Origin: CAYNRG01 sp964399545
GTDB lineage: Bacteria > Bacillota_I > Bacilli_A > Erysipelotrichales > Erysipelotrichaceae
DNA length: 47,754 nucleotides
Assembly (NCBI GenBank): GCA_964399545.1
Contig: CAYNRG010000009.1
Location: 1 to 47,754, forward strand
Direction of reading: 5' to 3'
Shown here piece by piece: positions 18,166-26,932 of this stretch; within the stretch, counting starts at the first letter, position 1, and every line of letters starts with the position of its first letter. The notes beneath the pieces were generated by a model. It was given only the letters and a program-made list of their open reading frames with translations. It did no database searches and had not been told where the DNA came from. Made by a program: the position numbers and the translations under genes.

Positions 18166-19542
18166 CTACTCTGATATTGGAGTCCTCACCGGACATCCTT
18201 TCGCTACAATTTTCATTGATATTTTAGCATCAATTGGTAGTGGCCTTGCACAACCATTTTCTGCATAAGGCAGTTGATTTCCCGCATTATCCATACAACT
18301 CATTTCTACAATTTGTCCAGATGTCGTATAAGATTCATCTTCAGGACAAATTTCTCCCATCCATGCTCCTGCGCTCAATCGTGCTCCTTTAGCATTCGTT
18401 TCATCAACCCAATCTAATAATTCTAAATAATCTCTACCTAACCATTGATGACTATTTGTCATTAACTGTGGCATATACAAAGATTTTGTAATAGTAACTA
18501 CCGTTCCAGCTTCTACGATAGTTCCGGCAGATATCGACTGCTCTACAACAGTCCCTTTCGGCTCGGTATGATAGACTTCTTTAGTTACTACAAAAATTTC
18601 TTTTTGTCCTTGAACCCAAGCTTCAAGCATATCTTCTGTGTATCCAACTAGACTTGGCATAGTTATTGCCTCGCCTTTTGAAACAACAACAAGAAGTGTC
18701 TCTCCTTCTTTCATTACTTTTCCAGCTTCTACACTTTGAGAAATAATCTTCCCTGCTTCAACAGTTGAACTATAGCTTTCTTGCTTCTCAACTTTTATTT
18801 TTTTAGAATCTGCCCAAAGTTTAGCTTCTTCATATGTTTTTCCTACATAGCTAACTACTGCCACTTCACCAGATGGAGCTACACCGCGAGAAATAACTAT
18901 AGTCAAGGAAGCTCCTCGTGTAAACTCATCCTCATCGATTTGTTTCAACGTATAATTAATCACTTGGTCTTTCTCTACAGTATCATGATACTGTGTTGAA
19001 ATTTTTGTTTTTGTTAATTTATTAGTTTCAATCCACTCTTTAATTTCATCCTGACTCATCATCGTTAAATCTGGAAATGTAATTTTTTCTGAAGGATCTG
19101 CACCATCCGAAACCACAAAGGTTAGTGGTGTGTCTTTTTTTATCTTTGATCCTGGTAAATGATCCTGAGAAATAATAACATCTTCTTTATTGTCAAAGTT
19201 ATATTCACGTTTAACCACAATACTACTATTTTGTATTCCATATTGCTTTGCCCATGCACCTAAATCATTTAAATTTTGCCCTTCCAAATTAGGCATAACA
19301 ATTTTAGGGGCAAAGAAAAAATACCACATAGCAAACGATAGCACTATAGTTCCAATTCCCACTCCAATGAGAAATTTTTTATCCTTCTTCTTCGAAGGTG
19401 AGGTATCTACTTGGAAAACTTCTTCACTAAAGCTACTCGGTTTTCCATTTTCACCTGTACTATAATTGGCTTTCTTTGCCTCTTTTTCCTTTTCTTCTAT
19501 CTCCTTTGAAAGAGAGTCTAAAAAACTTTTATTATTTTCCAT
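18166..19542 (-). CDS. Membrane-anchored PASTA-domain protein without a kinase domain
   Basis: The frame is open from 19554, where a GTG lies inside the ribosome-binding site. The ATG at 19540-19542, 9 bases after GAGGTG, is the better start and gives about 458 residues. A cytoplasmic Lys/Glu-rich segment (1-55) is followed by one membrane helix (about 57-77). About four PASTA modules follow (roughly 80-350, with MPNLEGQNLNDL and MPSLVGYTEDML as module starts), then a C-terminal domain with four Cys residues. PASTA modules bind muropeptides or septal wall in PrkC/PBP proteins, but no kinase or transpeptidase is attached here. Linkage to an FtsX-type ABC pair suggests wall-sensing export or hydrolase control (inference). 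Confidence 0.88.
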   Translation of the reverse strand: MENNKSFLDSLSKEIEEKEKEAKKANYSTGENGKPSSFSEEVFQVDTSPSKKKDKKFLIGVGIGTIVLSFAMWYFFFAPKIVMPNLEGQNLNDLGAWAKQYGIQNSSIVVKREYNFDNKEDVIISQDHLPGSKIKKDTPLTFVVSDGADPSEKITFPDLTMMSQDEIKEWIETNKLTKTKISTQYHDTVEKDQVINYTLKQIDEDEFTRGASLTIVISRGVAPSGEVAVVSYVGKTYEEAKLWADSKKIKVEKQESYSSTVEAGKIISQSVEAGKVMKEGETLLVVVSKGEAITMPSLVGYTEDMLEAWVQGQKEIFVVTKEVYHTEPKGTVVEQSISAGTIVEAGTVVTITKSLYMPQLMTNSHQWLGRDYLELLDWVDETNAKGARLSAGAWMGEICPEDESYTTSGQIVEMSCMDNAGNQLPYAENGCARPLPIDAKISMKIVAKGCPVRTPISE

Positions 19543-19885
19543 TCCACTTTTCACCTCGTTTAATTTAGTTTACACTATTTTTAATTATTATTCTACCCAA
19601 TTAAATTATTTGATATCTAAAATAATATCTCTTAACTCTGCAGCACGTTCAAAATCCAATACTTTCGCCGCCTCTCTCATCTCCTTTTCTTCTATCTCCT
19701 TTGAAAGAGAGTCTAAAAAACTTTTACTATTTTCCATTCCACTTTTCACCTCGTTTAATTTAGTTTACACTATTTTTAATTATTATTCTACCCAATTAAA
19801 TTATTTGATATCTAAAATAATATCTCTTAACTCTGCAGCACGTTCAAAATCCAATACTTTCGCCGCCTCTCTCATCTCCTTTTCT
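19487..19885 (-). repeat. 195-bp tandem duplication spanning the PASTA gene start and the uvrB end
   Basis: Copy 1 is 19487-19681 and copy 2 is 19682-19876. I saw one base difference, near 19532 versus 19727. A 9-bp TCCTTTTCT block occurs at 19487, 19682 and 19877, marking both junctions. Each copy holds the start of the PASTA gene, the intergenic region and the last 75 or so bases of uvrB. The near-identity points to a recent event. Confidence 0.9.
19606..19737 (-). CDS. Chimeric 43-codon ORF created by the tandem duplication
   Basis: The duplication joins the first codons of the PASTA protein (MENSKSFLDSLSKEIEEKE) in frame to the last part of UvrB (MREAAKVLDFERAAELRD...), which contains the UVR helix pair. 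It keeps the duplicated GAGGTG site 9 bases before the ATG and the duplicated uvrB TAA. It could therefore be translated. The product would be a short charged helical peptide. Function is unknown and it may be only a by-product. Confidence 0.5.
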   Translation of the reverse strand: MENSKSFLDSLSKEIEEKEMREAAKVLDFERAAELRDIILDIK

Positions 19886-21765
19886 AACTGTTCCAAAAGA
19901 AGTTCTTTCTCTTTTTTTCCTGTTTTTGCTTTTTTACTCATATATTTAGCGGCCATTTCTTTTGTTTCTTTTCCATGAATCGCATCTTGAATTGCTTTTT
20001 TAATTGTGGTTGGAGTAATTCCATTCTTTTCATTATATGCTTGTTGAATTTCACGGCGCCGATTTGTTTCATCAATAGCCTTTTTCATAGAATCCGTCAT
20101 TCTATCTGCATACATAATTACTTTTCCATTCGCATTTCTAGCCGCTCTTCCAATCGTTTGTATTAATGATCGCTCTGAACGCAAAAATCCTTCTTTATCT
20201 GCATCTAAAATCACAACCAAAGATACCTCTGGAATATCTATCCCCTCGCGAAGTAAATTAATCCCTACCAAAATATCTTTTTTCCCACGCCTTAAATCTC
20301 GAATTGTTTCTATTCGCTCCAAAGTTTTTGTTTCATGATGTAAATAGGCCACTTTATAGTCTTGCTTTTGAAGATAATCTGTCAAATCTTCAGCCATTTT
20401 CACCGTGAGTGTTGTAATTAATATTCGCTCTTTTTTCTTAATGCACGCATTAATTTCATCACATAAATCATCAATTTGTCCACGTGTTTTTCGAACCTCA
20501 ATTCTTGGATCTAGTAGTCCTGTTGGTCGAATGATTTGTTCTACCACTTCTCCTTGAACTTTTTCTAATTCATAATCCCCAGGTGTTGCTGAAACATAAA
20601 TCGCTTGAGGGAAAATTTTTTCGAATTCTTCAAAGCGCATTGGTCTATTATCTAACGCACTAGGCAAACGAAATCCATATTCAACCAATGTTTCTTTTCG
20701 AGCTCGGTCACCATTATACATTCCTCGTGCCTGTGGCAAAGATACATGACTTTCATCCACAACCAAAAGAAAGTCATCTTTAGGAAAGTAATCAAACAAA
20801 TTATAGGGACGATCACCTTTTTTTCTACCATCAATATGTGAAGAATAGTTTTCAACGCCTGAACACATCCCTAATTCTCTTAAAGCTTCTAAGTCAAATC
20901 TGCATCGTTGTTCTAATCGCTGTGCTTCTAATAATTTCCCTTGCGAATTCAATTCTTTTAATCGCCCTTCAAGCTCTTCTTCAATCGCGCTACAAGCACG
21001 AAGCATATTTTCTTTTGGCCTTGCGTATCCTGATGCTGGGAAAATATTATATATCGTATATCCATTTAGCACTTTTCCAGTCAATGGATCAACCTCTGTC
21101 ATTCGCTCAATTTCATCATCGAACATCTCTATTCTAAGCATATATTGATCCGTATGACCTAAAGATACCTCGATGACATCTCCACGCACTCGGAATGTTC
21201 CTCTTTTTTGTTCCGTATCATTTCTTTGATATTGACGATCCACAAATTTGCTCAATAGTTCTCGACGTTCAATCTTTTCTCCGACTCGAAGTGTAAAAAA
21301 CATCCCTCTATATTGTTCTGGATCACTTGATGCATAAATACAAGCTACTGAAGCAACAATAATAGTATCTCTTCTTTCCAATACCGAGTTATACGCCGCC
21401 ATCCGCAACATATCTAGTTCATCATTGGTCATTGAACTTTTCTCAATATATGTATCCGTCTTTGGCATATATGCCTCCGGTTGGTAATAATCAAAGTTTG
21501 AAACAAAATATTCCACTCTATTTTCTGGAAATAACTCTTTGAATTCCGCATAGAGTTGCCCAGCCAATGTTTTATTATGCACAAAAATCAAAGTTGGCTT
21601 ATTTACTTGTTCAATCACATTCCCAATCGTAAACGTCTTCCCTGTTCCTGTCGCCCCTAATAAAACCTGCTCATGTTTATTCTCGAGAACACCTTGAACT
21701 AATTTTTTAATCGCTTTTGGTTGATCTCCTGTTGGTTTATAAGGAGAGTGTAATTTAAACTTCAT
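19801..21765 (-). CDS. uvrB: Excinuclease ABC subunit B
   Basis: This 654-residue DNA-damage-verification helicase of nucleotide excision repair has Walker A GATGTGKTF (about 39-47) and the beta-hairpin region YFVSNFDYYQPEAYMPKTDTY. It also has DESHVSLPQARGMYNGD, YVSATPGDYE, helicase motif VI QTIGRAARN, and the C-terminal UVR domain (EMREAAKVLDFERAAELRD) that contacts UvrC. The length is normal. AGGAGG lies 9 bases before the ATG. No uvrA or uvrC is nearby. Its stop is in copy 2 of a 195-bp duplication, so the protein itself is intact. Confidence 0.98.
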   Translation of the reverse strand: MKFKLHSPYKPTGDQPKAIKKLVQGVLENKHEQVLLGATGTGKTFTIGNVIEQVNKPTLIFVHNKTLAGQLYAEFKELFPENRVEYFVSNFDYYQPEAYMPKTDTYIEKSSMTNDELDMLRMAAYNSVLERRDTIIVASVACIYASSDPEQYRGMFFTLRVGEKIERRELLSKFVDRQYQRNDTEQKRGTFRVRGDVIEVSLGHTDQYMLRIEMFDDEIERMTEVDPLTGKVLNGYTIYNIFPASGYARPKENMLRACSAIEEELEGRLKELNSQGKLLEAQRLEQRCRFDLEALRELGMCSGVENYSSHIDGRKKGDRPYNLFDYFPKDDFLLVVDESHVSLPQARGMYNGDRARKETLVEYGFRLPSALDNRPMRFEEFEKIFPQAIYVSATPGDYELEKVQGEVVEQIIRPTGLLDPRIEVRKTRGQIDDLCDEINACIKKKERILITTLTVKMAEDLTDYLQKQDYKVAYLHHETKTLERIETIRDLRRGKKDILVGINLLREGIDIPEVSLVVILDADKEGFLRSERSLIQTIGRAARNANGKVIMYADRMTDSMKKAIDETNRRREIQQAYNEKNGITPTTIKKAIQDAIHGKETKEMAAKYMSKKAKTGKKEKELLLEQLEKEMREAAKVLDFERAAELRDIILDIK

Positions 21766-21786
21766 CGTAGTATACCTCCTTTTTTT

Positions 21787-21831
21787 ATTGTATCATTTTT
21801 CTTGTACAATTAATATTCTTAGTGCTATAAT
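21787..21831. promoter_or_regulatory. Divergent, overlapping promoters of uvrB and the thermonuclease gene
   Basis: On the plus strand, TTGTAC (21802-21807), an 18-bp spacer and extended TGCTATAAT (hexamer 21826-21831) face the nuclease gene. On the minus strand, extended TGATACAAT (hexamer at 21787-21792) faces uvrB. The palindrome TTGTACAA (21802-21809) lies between them, within the uvrB upstream element, so the two promoters probably compete. No clear LexA box was seen. Confidence 0.6.
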
Positions 21832-21882
21832 CTTCTCATTGACTATCTATATAGTCCAAACGATAACAAACAAGGAGTGACC

Positions 21883-22413
21883 ATGAAACTAAGTAAAACT
21901 TTCCACAAAGAAATGAAGAAAAAGAAGAATCAGCCTTATTTTTTTATTCTTCTCTTGCTTTTTATCGGTACCGTTTTCTACGAATTTTATTCTGAACAAC
22001 AATTATCTCAAGATAGAGATATTTTTCTAATAAAGTGTATCGATGGCGATACCGCAGAACTTTCTATTAATGGAAAAAACGAAAAAGTTCGATTTCTTGC
22101 GATTGATACTCCTGAAATTGGAAAAGGGAACACTCCTGCTCAGCCTTTTGCAAATGAAGCTGCCACTAAAACTTGTAACCTTCTGTCTAATGCCTCAGCT
22201 ATAACTCTCGAATATGAAATTGAGCGATACGACCGTTATAATCGCACCCTTGCATGGGTCTGGGTTGATGGTTCTTTGCTACAAGAGGACTTAATCAAAG
22301 AAGGCTTAGCTGAAGTAAAATATCTCTATGGTGACTACAAATATACAGATATTTTAAAAATCGCAGAGAATCTTGCTAAAAAAGATAATATCGGAATTTG
22401 GTCCACGCGCTAG
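21883..22413 (+). CDS. Membrane-anchored thermonuclease (SNase family)
   Basis: The GTG at 21877 lies inside the AAGGAG site, so the ATG at 21883 is the start, giving 176 residues. A Lys-rich N-terminus and a single helix (about 19-37) anchor or export it. The staphylococcal nuclease-like domain has the metal and catalytic set: Asp in CIDGDT, then Arg, Asp and Glu in VRFLAIDTPEIGKG, and a second Arg in ERYDRYNRTLAWVW. It would cut DNA or RNA outside the membrane with calcium. It stands alone and its last codons overlap a terminator. Confidence 0.92.
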   Translation: MKLSKTFHKEMKKKKNQPYFFILLLLFIGTVFYEFYSEQQLSQDRDIFLIKCIDGDTAELSINGKNEKVRFLAIDTPEIGKGNTPAQPFANEAATKTCNLLSNASAITLEYEIERYDRYNRTLAWVWVDGSLLQEDLIKEGLAEVKYLYGDYKYTDILKIAENLAKKDNIGIWSTR

Positions 22414-22427
22414 TGGACTTTTTTTAT
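22401..22427 (+). terminator. Intrinsic terminator overlapping the nuclease stop codon
   Basis: A 6-bp stem (22401-22406 with 22413-22418) and a 6-base loop are followed by seven T residues. Confidence 0.75.
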
Positions 22428-22433
22428 TCAATT

Positions 22434-22486
22434 AAAAAACTGGAGATTCAATCCACTTCTGCAGTTTCCTCTTCCAGTTTTATTTT
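22434..22486 (-). terminator. Possible terminator of galE, bidirectional in form
   Basis: A 9-bp stem (22436-22444 with 22473-22481) with a long 28-base loop has A and T runs on both sides. It lies between the convergent nuclease and galE genes. Confidence 0.45.
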
Positions 22487-22496
22487 TCTCTATTTT

Positions 22497-23513
22497 CTAT
22501 TCTTCATATCCCCTTGGATTATTCTTTTGCCAATTCCATGCATCGCGGCACATATCCTTTATGCCATATTGAGCTTCCCAATTTAACTCTCTAGATGCTT
22601 TAGTTACATCCGCATAACAAACCGCAATATCACCAACTCTTCGATCTACAATTTCATAAGGAACACTCATGCCTGTAGATTCTTCAAAAGCTTTGACAAT
22701 ATCTAAGACCGTATACCCTTTTCCAGTTCCTAAATTATACACTTCACCTTTAGGGTGATCCACTAACTTTTGAACTGCCTTAACATGGCCATTTGCTAAA
22801 TCAACTACATGAACATAATCACGAACACATGTCCCATCTGGTGTATCATAATCACCACCAAAGACACTTAATTTTTCTCTTTGTCCTACTGCAACTTGAG
22901 TTACATAAGGCATTAAATTCGCTGGAACTCCGTTAGGTTGCTCCCCTAACCGTCCAGATGGGTGAGCTCCAACTGGATTAAAGTAGCGCAAGCAAATCAC
23001 ATCCCATGTTGGATCTGCTGCAATCATATCAGCTAACATCTGCTCAAGCATTGACTTTGTCCAACCATAAGGGTTCGTACAATTTCCTTTAGGACACGTC
23101 TCTAAGATTGGTTGTATTTTTGAATCTCCATAAACAGTCGCGGAGGAAGAATAAATCAACTTCTTACAATCAAATTCTCTCATTACCTGAACTAAGGATA
23201 AAGTTCCTGTAATATTGTTGTGATAATATTCAATTGGTTTTTTTACAGATTCTCCTACTGCCTTCAATGCTGCAAAATGAATGCATGCATCAAATTTATT
23301 TTCTTTAAAAATCGCTCTTAGTTCCTCTGTATTCAACAAATCAACTTCTATAAATTTAACTTGTTTTCCAGATACTTCCTCAATTCTTTGAATAACTTTA
23401 GGATTTGCATTTACCAAATTATCTAAGATAACTACCTCATGCCCTTGCTCCAACAACTGGATTGATGTATGACTCCCAATATATCCAGCACCACCTGTTA
23501 CTACGATTTTCAT
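22497..23513 (-). CDS. galE: UDP-glucose 4-epimerase
   Basis: This 338-residue extended SDR epimerase interconverts UDP-glucose and UDP-galactose. The NAD loop GGAGYIGSH is at residues 7-15. The catalytic Ser lies in YSSSATVYGDS and the Tyr-Lys pair in NPYGWTKS. RDYVHVVDLANGH and the C-terminal RRVGD motif are typical of GalE. The length matches the family. No Leloir or polysaccharide genes flank it. Supply of sugar nucleotides for envelope glycans is inferred. Confidence 0.95.
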   Translation of the reverse strand: MKIVVTGGAGYIGSHTSIQLLEQGHEVVILDNLVNANPKVIQRIEEVSGKQVKFIEVDLLNTEELRAIFKENKFDACIHFAALKAVGESVKKPIEYYHNNITGTLSLVQVMREFDCKKLIYSSSATVYGDSKIQPILETCPKGNCTNPYGWTKSMLEQMLADMIAADPTWDVICLRYFNPVGAHPSGRLGEQPNGVPANLMPYVTQVAVGQREKLSVFGGDYDTPDGTCVRDYVHVVDLANGHVKAVQKLVDHPKGEVYNLGTGKGYTVLDIVKAFEESTGMSVPYEIVDRRVGDIAVCYADVTKASRELNWEAQYGIKDMCRDAWNWQKNNPRGYEE

Positions 23514-23537
23514 AAATATCTCCTCCTCATTGTTTTT

Positions 23538-23566
23538 ATTATACTTTTTTATCGATTAAAGTACAA
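23538..23566 (-). promoter_or_regulatory. Promoter of galE
   Basis: On the minus strand TTGTAC (23561-23566), a 17-bp spacer and TATAAT (23538-23543) precede GAGGAGG and the galE start. Confidence 0.7.
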
Positions 23567-23577
23567 GAATACTAGCA

Positions 23578-24615
23578 TCAATTCCCTAATTCTAGTTTCA
23601 TATCTCCCTCTTTGATCCACATTTTTTTTCGAAGAAAATTAGAAACGATGATGGCAACAAGAGCAGGAATAAAAAAGTGAACAATTCCAACACTGAGAAA
23701 ACTTTGTGTTGTGTACCCCATCGATGAAAGCGCACTAACCTGTCCTACCAAGCCCGATGTCCCCATCCCCGCACCAACAGCTGTGTTTGTCATTTTAAAA
23801 ACAACAGTAGATAACGGACCTACTATCGCACTAGCCACAATTGCAGGAATCCAAATTTTAGGATTTTTTGCAATATTTGCGATTTGCAGCATCGAAGTCC
23901 CCAACCCTTGCGACAAGAGACCTTCTATACGATTTTCTCTGTAACTAGCCACCGCAAATCCAACCATCTGTGCCGAACATCCTGCCGCTGCTGCTCCACC
24001 TGCCAAACCCGTTAGTCCTAACATAATACAAAGTGCCGCACTAGAAATTGGCAATGTTAAAATCATTCCCATCACCACAGCTAAAATTATCCCCATTAAA
24101 AATGGTTGTAACTCAGTGGCCCACATAATAAATACTCCTAGTTGTGTCATCATTTTATCCAAAGGAGCTCCTACCATCTGCCCCACAAAAACACCTACTA
24201 AGATAGTTGTCATTGGTGTAATAAGAATATCTATCTTTGTTTCTTTTGAAACTATTTTACCAACCTCTGCACCAACTATCGCAGCTACACCAGCACCAAT
24301 AGGACCTCCAAATTTATACCCCGCAAGACCACAAATAGCAGAAGATAACTGCACTAAAATCGGCGCTTTTAATCCATATGCAATCGCTACCCCAATAGTA
24401 GCTCCTGTTAGCGACATTGCGAGTTCTCCGGTTTGCTGAAAAAAGTTACCTATTTCAACCAACTTTAAAACAGCCGCAAATAAATTTCCCATCTCTTTCA
24501 TAATTAACCCTGAAATTAACGATACAAACAGACCTAATGCCATAAAACTCAAAGCATCCACTCCATATCGTTTCCAAGAAAATTCAATGTTTTTCCTTTT
24601 TAAAAATTCATTCAT
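23578..24615 (-). CDS. PTS-type EIIC-like membrane protein (PTS_EIIC_2 family)
   Basis: The frame is open from a TTG at 24633. The ATG at 24613-24615 follows a GGGGGAAG site and gives 345 residues, starting MNEFLKRKNIEFSWKRYGVD. About nine or ten hydrophobic segments are rich in Gly and Ala (for example LTGLAGGAAAAGCSAQMVG). This matches the PF13303 type of free-standing EIIC proteins annotated as sugar PTS permeases. No EIIA or EIIB genes are nearby, so its energy coupling and substrate are unknown. Confidence 0.78.
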   Translation of the reverse strand: MNEFLKRKNIEFSWKRYGVDALSFMALGLFVSLISGLIMKEMGNLFAAVLKLVEIGNFFQQTGELAMSLTGATIGVAIAYGLKAPILVQLSSAICGLAGYKFGGPIGAGVAAIVGAEVGKIVSKETKIDILITPMTTILVGVFVGQMVGAPLDKMMTQLGVFIMWATELQPFLMGIILAVVMGMILTLPISSAALCIMLGLTGLAGGAAAAGCSAQMVGFAVASYRENRIEGLLSQGLGTSMLQIANIAKNPKIWIPAIVASAIVGPLSTVVFKMTNTAVGAGMGTSGLVGQVSALSSMGYTTQSFLSVGIVHFFIPALVAIIVSNFLRKKMWIKEGDMKLELGN

Positions 24616-24706
24616 CTTCAACTCTTCCCCCAAGACTTTCTATATACTACTCTTATTTAGTTTTTTAAGAATCTTGTCCTTCTATTGGTAATGAAAAATC
24701 CCTAGA

Positions 24707-25282
24707 TTATTCAAAGTGATTTCCGCCATACAAATAACAATCTTGTAAATGATCATTAACCATTCCTATGGCCTGCATAAATGCATAAACAGTAGTCGAA
24801 CCCAAAAACTTAAATCCCCTCTTCTTTAATTCTTTGCTTAACTCATCCGAAATTTCTGTAGTGATAGGTAAATCTTTTAAAGATTCATAGTGACCAATAA
24901 TCGGTTTGTTATCCACATAATTCCAGATAAATTTATCAAAACTCCCATACTCCTTTTGTATTTCTAAGAAAAGTTTTGCATTATTTATAGTAGCTACAAT
25001 TTTCCCTCTATGCCTAATAATTTTTTCATTCAAAAGAAGCTCCTCTATTTTTTCATTATCATATTCTGCCACTTTTCGTGGTTCAAACCCATCAAAGGCA
25101 CATCTAAAATCTTCACGCTTTTTTAAAATTGTAATCCACATTAATCCAGATTGAAACGCTTCTAATGTTAACATTTCAAACAGTTTTTTATCTTCATGAA
25201 CCGGTATTCCCCATTCATTATCATGATAAGATCGATATAAATCGGACCCATCGACCCATCCACATCTTTTTTTACTCTCCAT
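24707..25282 (-). CDS. tag: DNA-3-methyladenine glycosylase I
   Basis: An upstream in-frame ATG exists at 25321, but the ATG at 25280-25282 lies just after GTTAGGAGGGAAT and gives 191 residues, starting MESKKRCGW. Tag excises 3-methyladenine from alkylated DNA. The structural zinc ligands are visible: Cys7 in CGW, His20 in SYHDNEWG, and the C-terminal His and Cys in NDHLQDC. The GLMWITILKKRE and LEAFQSG segments are characteristic. It is a single gene upstream of the EIIC gene. Confidence 0.95.
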   Translation of the reverse strand: MESKKRCGWVDGSDLYRSYHDNEWGIPVHEDKKLFEMLTLEAFQSGLMWITILKKREDFRCAFDGFEPRKVAEYDNEKIEELLLNEKIIRHRGKIVATINNAKLFLEIQKEYGSFDKFIWNYVDNKPIIGHYESLKDLPITTEISDELSKELKKRGFKFLGSTTVYAFMQAIGMVNDHLQDCYLYGGNHFE

Positions 25283-25321
25283 ATTCCCTCCTAACTCTAT
25301 CCTATTTCTAGCTCTTGCCAT

Positions 25322-25786
25322 TTTCTATAACTATATTCCTTTTTATAGTACATCATTTTTATAAATTTGCGTAAAAAAAACAAAAAATTTAAGGAAAAGA
25401 ATACTCAGAGATAATCATTCTCTATTTATACAAACGATCATTATCCTATTCTCCAATCATGTGCTACGCACTTTGGTAGACACCTATCCATTTTTTATTC
25501 TGTCTTGTTACCATTACATGAAAGTGGTTAGATAGGCTAGTCATCCCCCTTTCCCTCAGTATATATCTAAATATTTCACTTTACGCCTTTGTTGTACACG
25601 CAAACGAACAGCCCGCTGAGATAGGATTCTTATTAATTGCTAAAGACCGCTCAATAATTCTGCTCTTTCATTAAGTAATTTCATATTAAAAGGTATAGCA
25701 CCTTAAACTACTATACCCTTTTTTCGCCCCCATGATGCCATTCAACTAAATTAAATCACACATCTAAATATAAACTTCCTAACAAT
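25322..25786. other. 465-bp stretch without a recognisable gene
   Basis: No long open frame or known RNA was recognised. A 7-bp hairpin (25692-25698 with 25711-25717) followed by six T residues is a plausible plus-strand terminator. On the minus strand 25570-25680 gives a basic coding-like stretch interrupted by stops, possibly a decayed gene, but I cannot assign it. Confidence 0.4.
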
Positions 25787-26932
25787 TCAGTTAAACTCTT
25801 CTATAACTTCAATGACTGTAGTAAAGTCACCCGAATCATAATCTATTCCATGTTCTGCCTTTTGCTGTAACTCTAAAGTTTTTAAATCATAAATGTACAC
25901 ATACGTGCTATCCACAAGTATCAATGATGTTTTTGTAAATAGAGCTCCTCTTATTATTAGAAAGTCATCCGTTCTATCTAGCCCTTCTAATGTCACTTTT
26001 GTTTCAATTTCGAATGATTCTAAATTAATCTTGTAGACTGTGTCATCTAATGACAAGTATAAAAATTCATCCAAAATAAAACTACGGTCCTCTATATTTT
26101 CTGCGTTAAATCTGCCATATCCGATATCTAATCTTTTTCCCGTTCCTTCTGATGATAATAACACTAAAGAAACCTTTCTAAAATCAGATACAAGTAAATA
26201 TTCTTGATCTTTTGTTGATATGTACCCTTCAAGCGATGTCATTTCTCCTTGTGTGTCATACACTTTTTCTTCTAGGAAGATTCCATCTTTACTATATTTT
26301 TTCTCTACAACTTCCTTTGGCTTTGTCTCTCTTCCCACTTCATCATAAGTAATTTGTTCCAATAAGAATACACTTATTTCATCACCTTTGGGCATCAAAA
26401 TAGTAGAAATACCATAGTTTCTATCATCAAAAACAATACATTTTTGATTGATATTTAAAACCATCTTATCTCCACCATGAGGTAAGCGGCCAAGATTTTG
26501 AATTAATATAGGTTGACCATCAATCACTTCCATACCCCATGGATGAATTCCCGCACTTTTTGCATACTCACTCTCGCTAATGCATGGCTGTTCTTTTAAT
26601 GGAAAGTACCTTGCTTCTAAATTTTCACTGTCCACCTTAACCATACTATAACTCCCTGACAATAACACATCTGTATTACTACGTTTCACTTCCCAATATG
26701 GAGCTCGATAGGATGGTGCAAATAACTCCACACTAAGCGGTACCTTATCTATAGTTCTTTCGCTATAATTATAACGAATGAACTTCCCATTAGATGCGCC
26801 ATAAATAATCATCGGATAATCAATATATTCTTCTGGCATGAGCTTCTCTACAGTGCCACAACCTGTCAAAAAGAAAATCAAGATATAACAAAGAAATGTC
26901 CTACTTATAGTAATAATATATTTTTGCATCAT
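25787..26932 (-). CDS. Lipoprotein with a probable beta-propeller fold, function unknown
   Basis: This 381-residue protein starts with a basic N-terminus and hydrophobic helix ending in the lipobox LTGC (Cys about residue 25). It is therefore likely an outer-leaflet lipoprotein. The rest is beta-rich with repeated strand-turn units such as FIRYNYSERTIDKV, VYKINLESFEIETKV and VYIYDLKTLELQQKA, which suggests a 6- or 7-bladed propeller. No catalytic motif is recognised. Its start overlaps the upstream hydrolase gene by 32 bases in another frame, so the two are translationally coupled. Confidence 0.75.
   Translation of the reverse strand: MMQKYIITISRTFLCYILIFFLTGCGTVEKLMPEEYIDYPMIIYGASNGKFIRYNYSERTIDKVPLSVELFAPSYRAPYWEVKRSNTDVLLSGSYSMVKVDSENLEARYFPLKEQPCISESEYAKSAGIHPWGMEVIDGQPILIQNLGRLPHGGDKMVLNINQKCIVFDDRNYGISTILMPKGDEISVFLLEQITYDEVGRETKPKEVVEKKYSKDGIFLEEKVYDTQGEMTSLEGYISTKDQEYLLVSDFRKVSLVLLSSEGTGKRLDIGYGRFNAENIEDRSFILDEFLYLSLDDTVYKINLESFEIETKVTLEGLDRTDDFLIIRGALFTKTSLILVDSTYVYIYDLKTLELQQKAEHGIDYDSGDFTTVIEVIEEFN

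Noticed and set aside
19466..19978. 170-residue plus-strand ORF with two identical repeats
   Set aside because: The repeat comes from the 195-bp duplication. The frame is antisense to the PASTA and uvrB genes and has no plausible promoter.
20838..21137. 99-residue plus-strand ORF
   Set aside because: It is antisense to the well-supported uvrB gene.
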